Position numbers and translations under genes: made by a program. A stretch of DNA of 10,925 nt from Fimbriimonadaceae bacterium (GTDB taxonomy: Bacteria; Armatimonadota; Fimbriimonadia; Fimbriimonadales; Fimbriimonadaceae), in assembly GCA_022842565.1 (NCBI GenBank), contig JALHPH010000024.1:1-10925 (forward strand), in the 5' to 3' direction. The notes beneath the pieces were generated by a model that did no database searches, had not been told where the DNA came from, and was given only the letters and a program-made list of their open reading frames with translations. Shown one piece after another: positions 4,594 to 10,925 of this stretch. The stretch's first letter is position 1. Every line of letters starts with the position of its first letter.

Positions 4594-6155
4594 CGCCCGA
4601 CGTTTCGACCGATATCTTGGCTCAGCGCGAACAGCATCAGGGTGAGCACCAGCATGAAACCCACGGTGCTAATGGTGTGCTGAACCTTCAGGCTGAGTCG
4701 CCTGCCTCCGCGGAGCATCTCGGCAAACGCCACCACCATCTGCCCGCCATCGAGCGGTGGCACCGGCAACAGGTTCATGATGCCCACCGCGATGCTCAGC
4801 TGGCCAGCCAGCAAAAGCACCGACTCGAATCCGCTGCGGCTCGCCTCTTGGGTGGCAGAGGCGATGGCAGCGGGTCCGCCTACATTTGCCTTGAAAGCGT
4901 CGGCGTTCATGAAAAGGCCGATGAAGCTGCGCACAGACCTTCCGGGAACCGCAAAGGCCTCCTGGAGCGCCTCAGCCGGACCCACCTTGTTCGTTTTCAC
5001 TTCCGGGCCGATGCCGAGTTTGCCTTGGCGCTTGAACTGTCCGGTCGGCTGAAGATCGGCCCCCAAGACCATTGTCGGTTCCTCATCGAGGATGGGCGTG
5101 ACAGTCTTCTCCAGGCGAATTCCGGCTCTTTCAATGACAATGGGGATCGCCTTGCCGCCCCGATCGCGCACGACTGCGACGGCGTCATAGAAGTTAGTGA
5201 TGGGCTGACCATCAATGCTCACAAACCGATCGCCATCTTTCAGACCAGCCTGCGCCGCGGCACCCTTGGGGGATGTCCCGCCGATCACCGGAGCCTCAGT
5301 AGGCCTATGAACGCCGAAAACCGCAAATGCGGAGAACAGGATCAAGACGCCGAGCACCACGCTGAAGAGCGGCCCGGCGAAGAGGGTCATGAGCCGCGCG
5401 AACGCAGGCTTTGTATAGAACCCCCCCAATATCTTCGCCTCGCCGCCATCTTCTTTCGGCACCATCCCCCTGATCTTGGCAAAGCCGCCCAGCGGGAGAG
5501 CCAGCAGGCTAAACTCAGTGCCCTCCTTGTTGGTGGTGTGCCAAATCGGTCGGTAGCGCACGTGCATCGGCTCGTTATTCACCTGAATCGCGCCATGGCC
5601 CATGGAGTCGTCATTGTCATCTATCTTCATGCCGAGTGGCGCGTAATAGATGATCAGCAGCCCAACCAGCGATGCGCCGATAAGCACCGCCAAAACATTG
5701 ATCAGCGTAACTCCTCGGAATCCGGTGCCGAAAGCCAGCAGAAACAAGCCGACCATATAGCAGGCCCCCAGTCGGCGGAGCGCATCGATCGGCTGCATGT
5801 GGTACAGATTCGCGAGACGGAGAGCGATCCAAACAGGCAGCACGCAGCCCAATAGGAGCATGGCGAATTCGAAAGCAGCGAGAAAGCGCTGATTCGCACT
5901 CACAAAAGCCACCACGGCCGTTGCGCTATAGGCCGCCGCAACCCAACTCGCCGGAACCATCTTCTTTGGCGCAGTCGCCTCCAGCGGGGTCTTACGGATT
6001 CCACCGACCATCACCGCAAAGGCGTCCACTTTCATTCCAAAAAGCTTCGCCACCCAGTAATGGCCCAGCTCATGAACGGCGATCAGCACCGTGAGAACCA
6101 AGAAGAAAGTGACGGCCCCACGAGCGAGGTCTAAAAGTGCGTTAAGGCTTTCCAT
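4590..6155 (-). CDS. rseP: RIP/site-2 zinc metalloprotease RseP with membrane-spanning insertion
   Basis: The 521-residue membrane protein is an intramembrane zinc protease, the family that cleaves anti-sigma factors or signal peptides within the membrane. The first helix (about 15-37) holds HELGH at 28-32, with the two zinc histidines and the catalytic glutamate. PLGGFAKIRG at 221-230, a helix near 253-280 after FAGPL, a PDZ domain at about 290-352 (GAAAQAGLKDGDRFVSIDG), and NLLPVPPLDGG at 461-471, carrying the third zinc ligand, follow in the expected order; a last helix spans about 495-511. Between GGIRKT and GTEFSLLALPLGGF, where typical members have roughly 15-25 residues, lie some 150 extra residues with about four hydrophobic helices (near 70-86, 91-114, 129-146, 149-171). 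The ATG at 6155 overlaps the end of dxr by 14 bases, implying coupling. It is the last gene of the leftward operon. Confidence 0.93.
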   Translation of the reverse strand: MESLNALLDLARGAVTFFLVLTVLIAVHELGHYWVAKLFGMKVDAFAVMVGGIRKTPLEATAPKKMVPASWVAAAYSATAVVAFVSANQRFLAAFEFAMLLLGCVLPVWIALRLANLYHMQPIDALRRLGACYMVGLFLLAFGTGFRGVTLINVLAVLIGASLVGLLIIYYAPLGMKIDDNDDSMGHGAIQVNNEPMHVRYRPIWHTTNKEGTEFSLLALPLGGFAKIRGMVPKEDGGEAKILGGFYTKPAFARLMTLFAGPLFSVVLGVLILFSAFAVFGVHRPTEAPVIGGTSPKGAAAQAGLKDGDRFVSIDGQPITNFYDAVAVVRDRGGKAIPIVIERAGIRLEKTVTPILDEEPTMVLGADLQPTGQFKRQGKLGIGPEVKTNKVGPAEALQEAFAVPGRSVRSFIGLFMNADAFKANVGGPAAIASATQEASRSGFESVLLLAGQLSIAVGIMNLLPVPPLDGGQMVVAFAEMLRGGRRLSLKVQHTISTVGFMLVLTLMLFALSQDIGRNVGR

Positions 6156-7281
6156 GAATGAGTTGGTGTTCTATGTGGGTTCGGGCCCATGCATCAACCT
6201 GTAACAGGTTTTCGAGCGTTGGCTCCACGGGCACATGCTCCTCAATCGTACTCGCAACGAGCTCCGAAATTTGAAGAAACCCGGTGCGTCCCGCCAAAAA
6301 GTGAGCGACCGCTGCCTCGTTGGCGGCGTTAAAGGCGCAACAGGTGGTGCCGCCACGCTCGACCGCGAGCTTGGCGAGCCCAAGCGCAGGGAAGGTCTCC
6401 TGGTCCACCGCTTCGAATGTGAGGTTCGGGGTCTCGACCGGCGACCACTTTCGTAGCTGGTTCGCTTTTCGTTCAGGATAGAGCAGAGAATATTGGATAG
6501 GAATGCGCATATCGGGCCAGCCGAACTGCCCCAAGACGCTTGTGTCCTTCAGCGTCACCATGCTGTGAATGATGCTTTGCGGGTGCACCACCACCGAGAC
6601 CTGATCCATCGTCAGTCCAAACAACCACATCGCCTCAATGGTTTCGAGCGCTTTGTTCATGAGCGTGGCTGAGTCAATGGTGATCTTGCCGCCCATGTTC
6701 CAGGTGGGGTGATTCAGCGCCTGATCCACGGTGATGTGTGCAAGCTCCTCACGTTTCTTTCCACGGAAAGGACCGCCGCTTGCAGTGAGGATGATGCCCT
6801 CGACTTGGTCGGGCGTGGTGCCCTGCAGGCATTGGAAAATCGCGCTGTGCTCGCTATCAATCGGTGTAAAGGAAATGCCCATTTCTTGTACTAAAGGCAT
6901 CACCACTTCACCAGCGGCGACCAGAACTTCCTTGCTTGCAAGCGCAATGTCTTTGCCCGCGTGGATGGCCGCGAGCGTCGGCGCAAGCCCAATGACGCCA
7001 GCCACCGCCACAACGACACACCTCACGTCAGGCCGGGTGACCAACTGTACGATCGCGTCCATGCCACCCGGGAGTCCGTGTTCGCTCGCGGCGCGCTCGT
7101 CCATCAGAGCTAAGTCGGGGACGCTGTACTGGGCGGCGAGTTGCTTAAGGTGATCGGCGCTTTGGTTGGCCACCAATCCGACCACTTCGAGCCGGTCCGG
7201 ATGTTGGGCACAAATGTCTAAGGTTTGGGTGCCAATGCTACCCGTTGCTCCCAGAATGACGATCTTCTTGCGTTCAGGCAT
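6142..7281 (-). CDS. dxr: 1-deoxy-D-xylulose 5-phosphate reductoisomerase
   Basis: The enzyme converts 1-deoxy-D-xylulose 5-phosphate to 2-C-methyl-D-erythritol 4-phosphate with NADPH and a divalent metal, the first committed step of the MEP isoprenoid pathway. The 379-residue product has the NADPH fold GATGSIG at 11-17, LASKEVL at 114-120, the metal ligands D142 and E144 in IDSEHS, ASGGPFRG at 167-174, HPTWNMG at 191-197, MNKALE at 208-213 with the third acidic ligand, and HPQSIIHSM at 233-241. I chose the ATG at 7281 because it places MPERKKIVILGATG at the usual N-terminus; the frame stays open 18 codons further up, into the preceding gene, which is unlikely to be used. It starts 2 bases after the stop of the GH127-like gene and overlaps rseP by 14 bases. 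The pairing with rseP is common, but the usual cdsA neighbour is absent. Confidence 0.96.
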   Translation of the reverse strand: MPERKKIVILGATGSIGTQTLDICAQHPDRLEVVGLVANQSADHLKQLAAQYSVPDLALMDERAASEHGLPGGMDAIVQLVTRPDVRCVVVAVAGVIGLAPTLAAIHAGKDIALASKEVLVAAGEVVMPLVQEMGISFTPIDSEHSAIFQCLQGTTPDQVEGIILTASGGPFRGKKREELAHITVDQALNHPTWNMGGKITIDSATLMNKALETIEAMWLFGLTMDQVSVVVHPQSIIHSMVTLKDTSVLGQFGWPDMRIPIQYSLLYPERKANQLRKWSPVETPNLTFEAVDQETFPALGLAKLAVERGGTTCCAFNAANEAAVAHFLAGRTGFLQISELVASTIEEHVPVEPTLENLLQVDAWARTHIEHQLIHGKP

Positions 7282-7283
7282 CG

Positions 7284-8204
7284 TTAAACTTTCCGCAGCC
7301 AAACCTGCATTTGCTGTTTCCCTTCCGAGCCCCACCTGTAGAATGGCGTGAGTTGCACCGCCACTGCCTCTTCGCCGCCATCATACGGCGGAAAGGGCGT
7401 CCACTCTTCAGGGATTGGCGCGTCCTTAACCCCATCGACCCAAAGTGTCCCGTCCTCATCGAACTCCAGTTCTTGCGCAGCTGCTGCCGCAAAGTGTTGG
7501 GGTGAAACGCCAAGCTCGCTCTCGCGCAAGCAATAGATGAGCGGCCCCGCCTGCAGCGCAAGCCGCCCCGAGAGCTCCTCGTAACACTCCGCGGCAACCA
7601 GCCACTCGGGCATGAACCGAAAGTTGACCTTCACCGAGTCGCCTGCAGTCCAAACGCGCCGCAACAGGATGAAATCGTCCTCGTATTCCATTTCGCCGTA
7701 ATGGTCGGGGATGTCGACCTCGGTATCGGATGCCCAACTCGGGAGTCGAATCGCAAGTGCGAACTCCACAGGCTCCTTGGGGTGCAGCGTCACCTCATAG
7801 TCGCCGCGATGCGGCAAGCCGGTCGTCGCTGAAACAGCCACCTTTTTGCCCGAAACCTCCACATGGGCATCGAGCGCCAACGGATGGATCATTCCTAAAT
7901 GATCCCCCTCCAAACCTATACAAAGCCCGCCCAGATTCTGCAACTCATCAATGGGCAAATTGTGCGCAAAAACTTGCACACAAGAGCCAGGCAAAGTGCA
8001 AAAAAACTGGAAAAAGCTGGCAGGGAGGGCGTTCCATAAGCGGCGGTCCTCGTCCTCAAAACTAGTCGGAAAGTGCGCTCCGATCACGCTGGGGACGCTG
8101 GCATAGAAAGAGGCCCCTGATTGCCCAAGGTAGCGATCTTGGAGAGGGCGCAATATCGCGTCGCGCAGCTCCACTTGGTCGGCGGGCACTCGGGTCCAGT
8201 TCAT
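7284..8204 (-). CDS. GH127-like protein reduced to the C-terminal part, probably non-catalytic
   Basis: The 306-residue protein resembles the C-terminal half of GH127 (DUF1680, beta-L-arabinofuranosidase-type) proteins. Residues about 145-228 follow the family pattern: VEFALAIRLPSWA, then DDFILLRRVWTAGDSVKVNFRF, then GRLALQAGPLIYCLRE. The end, VQLTPFYRWGSEGKQQMQVWL (about 283-302), matches the family terminus. The first 30 residues (TRVPADQVELRDAILRP) look like a GH127 N-terminus. The segment near 56-75 (LWNALPASFFQFFCTLPGS) seems to match the CCPPN region, but without the paired cysteines that include the nucleophile. Most of the (alpha/alpha) barrel is absent, since full members have over 600 residues. 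It therefore seems a shortened, probably inactive relative, perhaps binding sugar or serving another role. No signal peptide is visible. It lies 16 bases after nadC and 2 bases before dxr. Homology is by eye; confidence in the reading frame is higher. Confidence 0.6.
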   Translation of the reverse strand: MNWTRVPADQVELRDAILRPLQDRYLGQSGASFYASVPSVIGAHFPTSFEDEDRRLWNALPASFFQFFCTLPGSCVQVFAHNLPIDELQNLGGLCIGLEGDHLGMIHPLALDAHVEVSGKKVAVSATTGLPHRGDYEVTLHPKEPVEFALAIRLPSWASDTEVDIPDHYGEMEYEDDFILLRRVWTAGDSVKVNFRFMPEWLVAAECYEELSGRLALQAGPLIYCLRESELGVSPQHFAAAAAQELEFDEDGTLWVDGVKDAPIPEEWTPFPPYDGGEEAVAVQLTPFYRWGSEGKQQMQVWLRKV

Positions 8205-8220
8205 GCCCCTGAAAGTACCC

Positions 8221-9072
8221 TCACCGTCGCTTGCCCGGTTTCTCGCGCTCCACCAGTTCCAAGTGCAGTGGCACCGCCCGGGCCGAGTGAGTCAATGCGC
8301 CGACCGAAATCAAATCCACTCCGCTCTCGGCGACCGCTCGAACCGAACTTAGCGTGATACCACCGCTGGCTTCAAAAAGCATCCGTCCCTTATATTGTTG
8401 GCAGATACTACGCATTCGGTCGGGCTTCATATTGTCCAGCATCACGATGTCTGCGCCCGCTTCCACAGCCTCCTTCACCATCGCCTCGTTCTCGCATTCC
8501 ACTTCGATCTTCGCGGTAAACGGGATCGCCTTTCGTAGCTTCTCGACCGCATTCCGGATCGAGCCAGCTGCCTGGATATGGTTATCTTTGATCATCGCCG
8601 CGTCGTAAAGACCCAGTCGGTGGTTCGTCGCGCCTCCGCAACGCACCGCGTATTTCTGCAGCGAGCGCAGCCCCGGAATCGTCTTGCGAGTGTCCACAAT
8701 TCGCGCCGAGGTCCCCTCCACCGCCTGCACGAACTCGGTCGTCAGCGTCGAAACGCCGCTTAGGTGCATCAGAAAATTCAGAGCAGTCCGCTCGCGGCTT
8801 AGCATTTCGCCGACGGGGCACTCAAAGCCGATGACTACATCACCCGGCTCGCACCATTCGCCGTCGCGCATCTGCACATCGACCTCGCCGACATCGCCAA
8901 AGATCGCCGCCGCGATCCCGACTCCGCACAAAACTCCCTCGCCTTGAGCCTCGATGTAGCCCTCACGCACGTCGCTCTCGCGAAAGAGCGAGCGCGTCAG
9001 GTCGCCCGGACCCAGGTCCTCGCTAAGCGCGAAGTCGAGCACGTCCAGCCAGTTGGCCGGTTCTGGCCCCAT
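8221..9072 (-). CDS. nadC: Nicotinate-nucleotide pyrophosphorylase (quinolinate phosphoribosyltransferase)
   Basis: NadC joins quinolinate and PRPP to give nicotinate mononucleotide, CO2 and PPi in de novo NAD synthesis. The 283-residue product shows the full family pattern: SEDLGPGDLT at 17-26, LNFLMHLSGVST at 98-109, DTRKT at 127-131, K140 with CGG.TNHR at 145-152, KDNH at 162-165, EVE at 190-192, LDN at 212-214 and SGGI at 236-239, with the basic residues for quinolinate and phosphate binding in place. I chose the ATG at 9072, 7 bases after the upstream stop; the frame stays open 18 codons further up, but those would overlap the previous gene and are not family-like. No strong ribosome site is visible, so re-initiation from the upstream gene is likely. 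No nadA or nadB is seen nearby. Confidence 0.96.
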   Translation of the reverse strand: MGPEPANWLDVLDFALSEDLGPGDLTRSLFRESDVREGYIEAQGEGVLCGVGIAAAIFGDVGEVDVQMRDGEWCEPGDVVIGFECPVGEMLSRERTALNFLMHLSGVSTLTTEFVQAVEGTSARIVDTRKTIPGLRSLQKYAVRCGGATNHRLGLYDAAMIKDNHIQAAGSIRNAVEKLRKAIPFTAKIEVECENEAMVKEAVEAGADIVMLDNMKPDRMRSICQQYKGRMLFEASGGITLSSVRAVAESGVDLISVGALTHSARAVPLHLELVEREKPGKRR

Positions 9073-9079
9073 CCATCCG

Positions 9080-9577
9080 TTATTCAATGTCCACTTCCAC
9101 ATCGGCCCGCGCCGAAATCTCTTCAATCAGTAGTTCGAAAGGCACTTCGACGCCATTGCGCGACCACCCAATGGGAACCCTCACGCGGCCCGCGCTCAGG
9201 TGCGCAAAGGGCCGGATCGTGATGCTGCCTCGCTCCAGCACCACCAGGCAGCGATCGCCCTGCATCACCATGCGCTTGATGGTGGAATAAGGAGCGCGCT
9301 TTTGACCGGCAAGGCTCACCACGGTGAAGGCCTCGTCATCCAGCACGTACTCTGCTGCCTCGGCCTGTTTACGCGCGAACTCAGCCACGGTGGCTGCGCC
9401 CACGTCCCACAGGGCGCCTGCTACATCGCGGACGTCTCGCCCGACGCTGCGGGCACCCTCGCGACGAAACACGCTGGTCGCTTTGCGCCAAGAGCTTTCA
9501 CGGATGCGGTCCGCGCCACCCTCCAGCCAACGCAGCGCTTCACCCGGCTTATATCGAACGGTCGCCATCTTCAGCAT
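9080..9577 (-). CDS. Small hypothetical protein, possibly PH-like C-terminal domain
   Basis: I do not recognise this 165-residue protein with certainty. Residues about 10-70 are predicted helical and charged (YKPGEALRWLEGG, then GRDVRDVAGALWDVGAATVAEFARKQAEAAEY). Residues about 75-160 look like a small beta-domain: EAFTVVSLAGQKRAPYSTIKRMVMQGDRCLVVLERGSITIRPF, with a strand-turn pattern like bacterial PH-type domains where a start-of-domain I.Y..I..V...GD..L.....G...I. motif is common. The end is acidic (ARADVEVDIE). No signal peptide or membrane helix is visible, so it is probably cytosolic. It is the first gene of the leftward nadC-dxr-rseP operon. The ATG at 9577 gives the longest form; MATVRYKP from 9568 is an equally reasonable start. 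Neither has a good ribosome site. Confidence 0.6.
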   Translation of the reverse strand: MLKMATVRYKPGEALRWLEGGADRIRESSWRKATSVFRREGARSVGRDVRDVAGALWDVGAATVAEFARKQAEAAEYVLDDEAFTVVSLAGQKRAPYSTIKRMVMQGDRCLVVLERGSITIRPFAHLSAGRVRVPIGWSRNGVEVPFELLIEEISARADVEVDIE

Positions 9578-9639
9578 GATGACGCGAAAGCAACCCCCGT
9601 GGTTGCAGCCAGACTCGCGGTACCCTTATCAGCAGAAGC
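9578..9639. promoter_or_regulatory. Divergent promoter region with inverted repeat upstream of fumC
   Basis: These 62 bases separate the leftward nadC-rseP operon from rightward fumC, so both need a promoter here or inside the flanking coding sequence. GCAACC (9590-9595) and GGTTGC (9601-9606) form a perfect six-base inverted repeat with a five-base spacer, which could be an operator. TTGCAG (9603-9608), overlapping the right arm, is a possible -35 for fumC, but the -10 candidate 17 bases on (TTATCA, 9626-9631) is weak. No ribosome site stands out before the fumC ATG. The repeat is seen; its role is a guess. Confidence 0.35.
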
Positions 9640-10925
9640 ATGAACACGCGAACCGAATCGGACACTATGGGCAGCCTTGAGGTCGAATCCTCTCGCTATT
9701 GGGGTGCCCAAACCCAACGCAGCATCCAGAATTTCCCCATCGGGCGAGACCGCTATCTCATGGCGCCGGCTATCGTTCGGGCGCTCGGAATTCTGAAAAA
9801 GGGTGCGGCTGAGGCAAACCGAGACTTAGGCCAGCTTCCCGGCGACCTCGCCGCGCTCATTGTTCAAGCTGCCGATGAAGTGATCGCAGGGAAGTTGAAT
9901 GACCATTTCCCGCTTGTGGTTTTCCAGACCGGTAGCGGTACGCAAAGCAACATGAACGCGAACGAAGTCATCAGCAATCGCGCCATCGAACTCTCCGGTG
10001 GGCAGATGGGCAGCAAAACTCCCGTCCACCCCAACGACCACGTGAACCGTGGCCAAAGCAGCAACGACACTTTCCCGACGGCCATGCACATTGCCGTGGT
10101 CGAGGAACTGCACCGCCAGCTGTATCCAAGTGTTCAGGCGCTGCGAGATGGCCTTGCTGCGAAAGCCGTGGCGTTTGCCGAGATCGTAAAGGTCGGGCGA
10201 ACCCACCTTCAGGACGCGACGCCCATCACCCTCGGGCAAGAAGTAGGCGGCTGGGTGGCTCAGCTCGATTTCGCGCTTGCCGAGGTGCGCCACGCTGAAT
10301 CCGGGCTCTATGAGCTGGCCATTGGCGGCACGGCGGTGGGTACCGGCCTGAACGCGCATCCCGAATTCGGCGAGCGAGCAGCCGCCTACTTCGCCAAAGA
10401 AACCGGCTTTCCGTTCGTCGCGGCAGAAAACAAGTTTGCGGCGCTCAGCGCGCACGATGCGCTGGTGCAGGTCAGCGGCTCCTTGCGGACCCTCGCCGGG
10501 GCGCTCATGAAGATCGCCAACGACGTGCGCTGGCTCGCCAGCGGCCCGCGCAATGGCATCGGAGAAATCACTATCCCCGAAAACGAGCCGGGCAGCAGCA
10601 TCATGCCGGGTAAGGTCAACCCCACCCAAAGCGAGGCGCTGACCATGGTCGCGGTGCAGGTCTTTGGTAACGACGCCGCAGTCGCATTTGGTGGCTCACA
10701 GGGGAACTTCCAGTTGAACGTGTTCAAGCCGGTGATGGTGCACAACGTCCTGATGTCAATACAGTTACTGGGCGACGGATGCCAAGCCTTCCTCGATAAC
10801 TGCGCGGCCGGAATCGAGCCAAATCGAGAGAAAATCGACCACAACCTCGCCATCAACTTGATGCAGGTCACAGCGCTGAACCCCCATATCGGTTACGAGA
10901 AAGCCGCGAAAATCGCCAAGAAAGC
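9640..10925 (+). CDS. fumC: Class II fumarate hydratase (partial, C-terminal end outside window)
   Basis: FumC interconverts fumarate and L-malate in the TCA cycle without an iron-sulfur cluster, as a homotetramer. The frame opens at ATG 9640 and is still open at the right edge after 428 residues; full members have about 460. Family marks are [11 protein letters not shown] near 18-28, [14 protein letters not shown] near 97-110, [19 protein letters not shown] near 130-148, [11 protein letters not shown] near 185-195 with the catalytic histidine, [10 protein letters not shown] near 229-238, [13 protein letters not shown] near 264-276, and the fumarase/lyase signature [13 protein letters not shown] at 318-330 with the catalytic serine loop. 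These separate it from aspartase (different substrate loop) and argininosuccinate lyase. It is divergent from the nadC-rseP operon. The start agrees with family N-termini, although the ribosome site is poor. The frame shows no damage. Confidence 0.95.
   Translation, partial: MNTRTESDTMGSLEVESSRYWGAQTQRSIQNFPIGRDRYLMAPAIVRALGILKKGAAEANRDLGQLPGDLAALIVQAADEVIAGKLNDHFPLVVFQTGSGTQSNMNANEVISNRAIELSGGQMGSKTPVHPNDHVNRGQSSNDTFPTAMHIAVVEELHRQLYPSVQALRDGLAAKAVAFAEIVKVGRTHLQDATPITLGQEVGGWVAQLDFALAEVRHAESGLYELAIGGTAVGTGLNAHPEFGERAAAYFAKETGFPFVAAENKFAALSAHDALVQVSGSLRTLAGALMKIANDVRWLASGPRNGIGEITIPENEPGSSIMPGKVNPTQSEALTMVAVQVFGNDAAVAFGGSQGNFQLNVFKPVMVHNVLMSIQLLGDGCQAFLDNCAAGIEPNREKIDHNLAINLMQVTALNPHIGYEKAAKIAKK

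Noticed and set aside
1160..4620. Search for matching direct repeats (att sites) or terminal inverted repeats at the two cassette borders
   Set aside because: I compared 1160-1260 with 4580-4640 and saw no shared run long enough to be convincing. Only the four-base CTAG stands out at the right border.
4617..5855. Long open frame (412 codons) on the plus strand opposite rseP
   Set aside because: The minus strand encodes an unmistakable RseP with all motifs. The plus-strand translation is rich in His, Arg, Glu and Gln without fold-like patterns, a usual result of G+C-rich codon bias.
9826..10629. 267-codon minus-strand frame opposite fumC
   Set aside because: The plus strand encodes fumarase with all signatures, and the minus frame is its shadow.
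1..10925. tRNA, rRNA, CRISPR arrays, insertion sequences
   Set aside because: I saw no tRNA-like cloverleaf, no regularly spaced repeats and no transposase frame. The gaps between genes are all under 90 bases.

Overview
The window comes from a bacterial chromosome of fairly high G+C. It carries housekeeping genes for lysine (lysA), isoprenoids by the MEP pathway (dxr), NAD (nadC), the TCA cycle (fumC) and intramembrane proteolysis (rseP). Most starts have weak or no Shine-Dalgarno motifs. The phylum cannot be fixed from the sequence. An environmental Gram-negative-type lineage such as Armatimonadota would fit, but that is only a guess.

Layout. (1) 1-1159, minus strand: lysA, running off the left edge and lacking only its C-terminal end. 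(2) 1160-1245: a short A-rich divergent intergenic region. It leads into a hairpin at 1231-1262 that holds the start codon of the next gene in its loop and the ribosome binding site in its stem. (3) 1246-4593, plus strand: six intact genes forming a compact phage capsid module of Mu-like type. In order they are prohead protease/scaffold, capsid decoration protein, gpT-type major head protein, a small membrane/coiled-coil protein, and two probable head-tail connector proteins (adaptor-like and stopper-like). A strong intrinsic terminator follows the major head gene. No portal, terminase, tail, lysis or integrase gene is present. (4) 4590-9577, minus strand: a tightly packed operon read from right to left. 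It encodes a small PH-like hypothetical protein, nadC, a stand-alone protein resembling the C-terminal part of GH127 glycosidases, dxr, and rseP, which carries an unusual membrane-spanning insertion. (5) 9578-9639: a divergent promoter region with a small inverted repeat. (6) 9640 to the right edge, plus strand: fumC, truncated at its C-terminus by the window end.

The notable part is the head-only module. It sits exactly between the start of lysA and the stop of rseP, with no phage or host gene visibly broken. Its last stop codon shares a four-base CTAG with the rseP stop codon. The intact reading frames, the base composition similar to the neighbours and the gene-exact borders suggest a retained or domesticated capsid cassette, perhaps one piece of a dispersed gene-transfer-agent-like or prophage-derived system, rather than a random decaying prophage. 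This is inference. The sequence shows the genes and borders; it does not show that particles are made.
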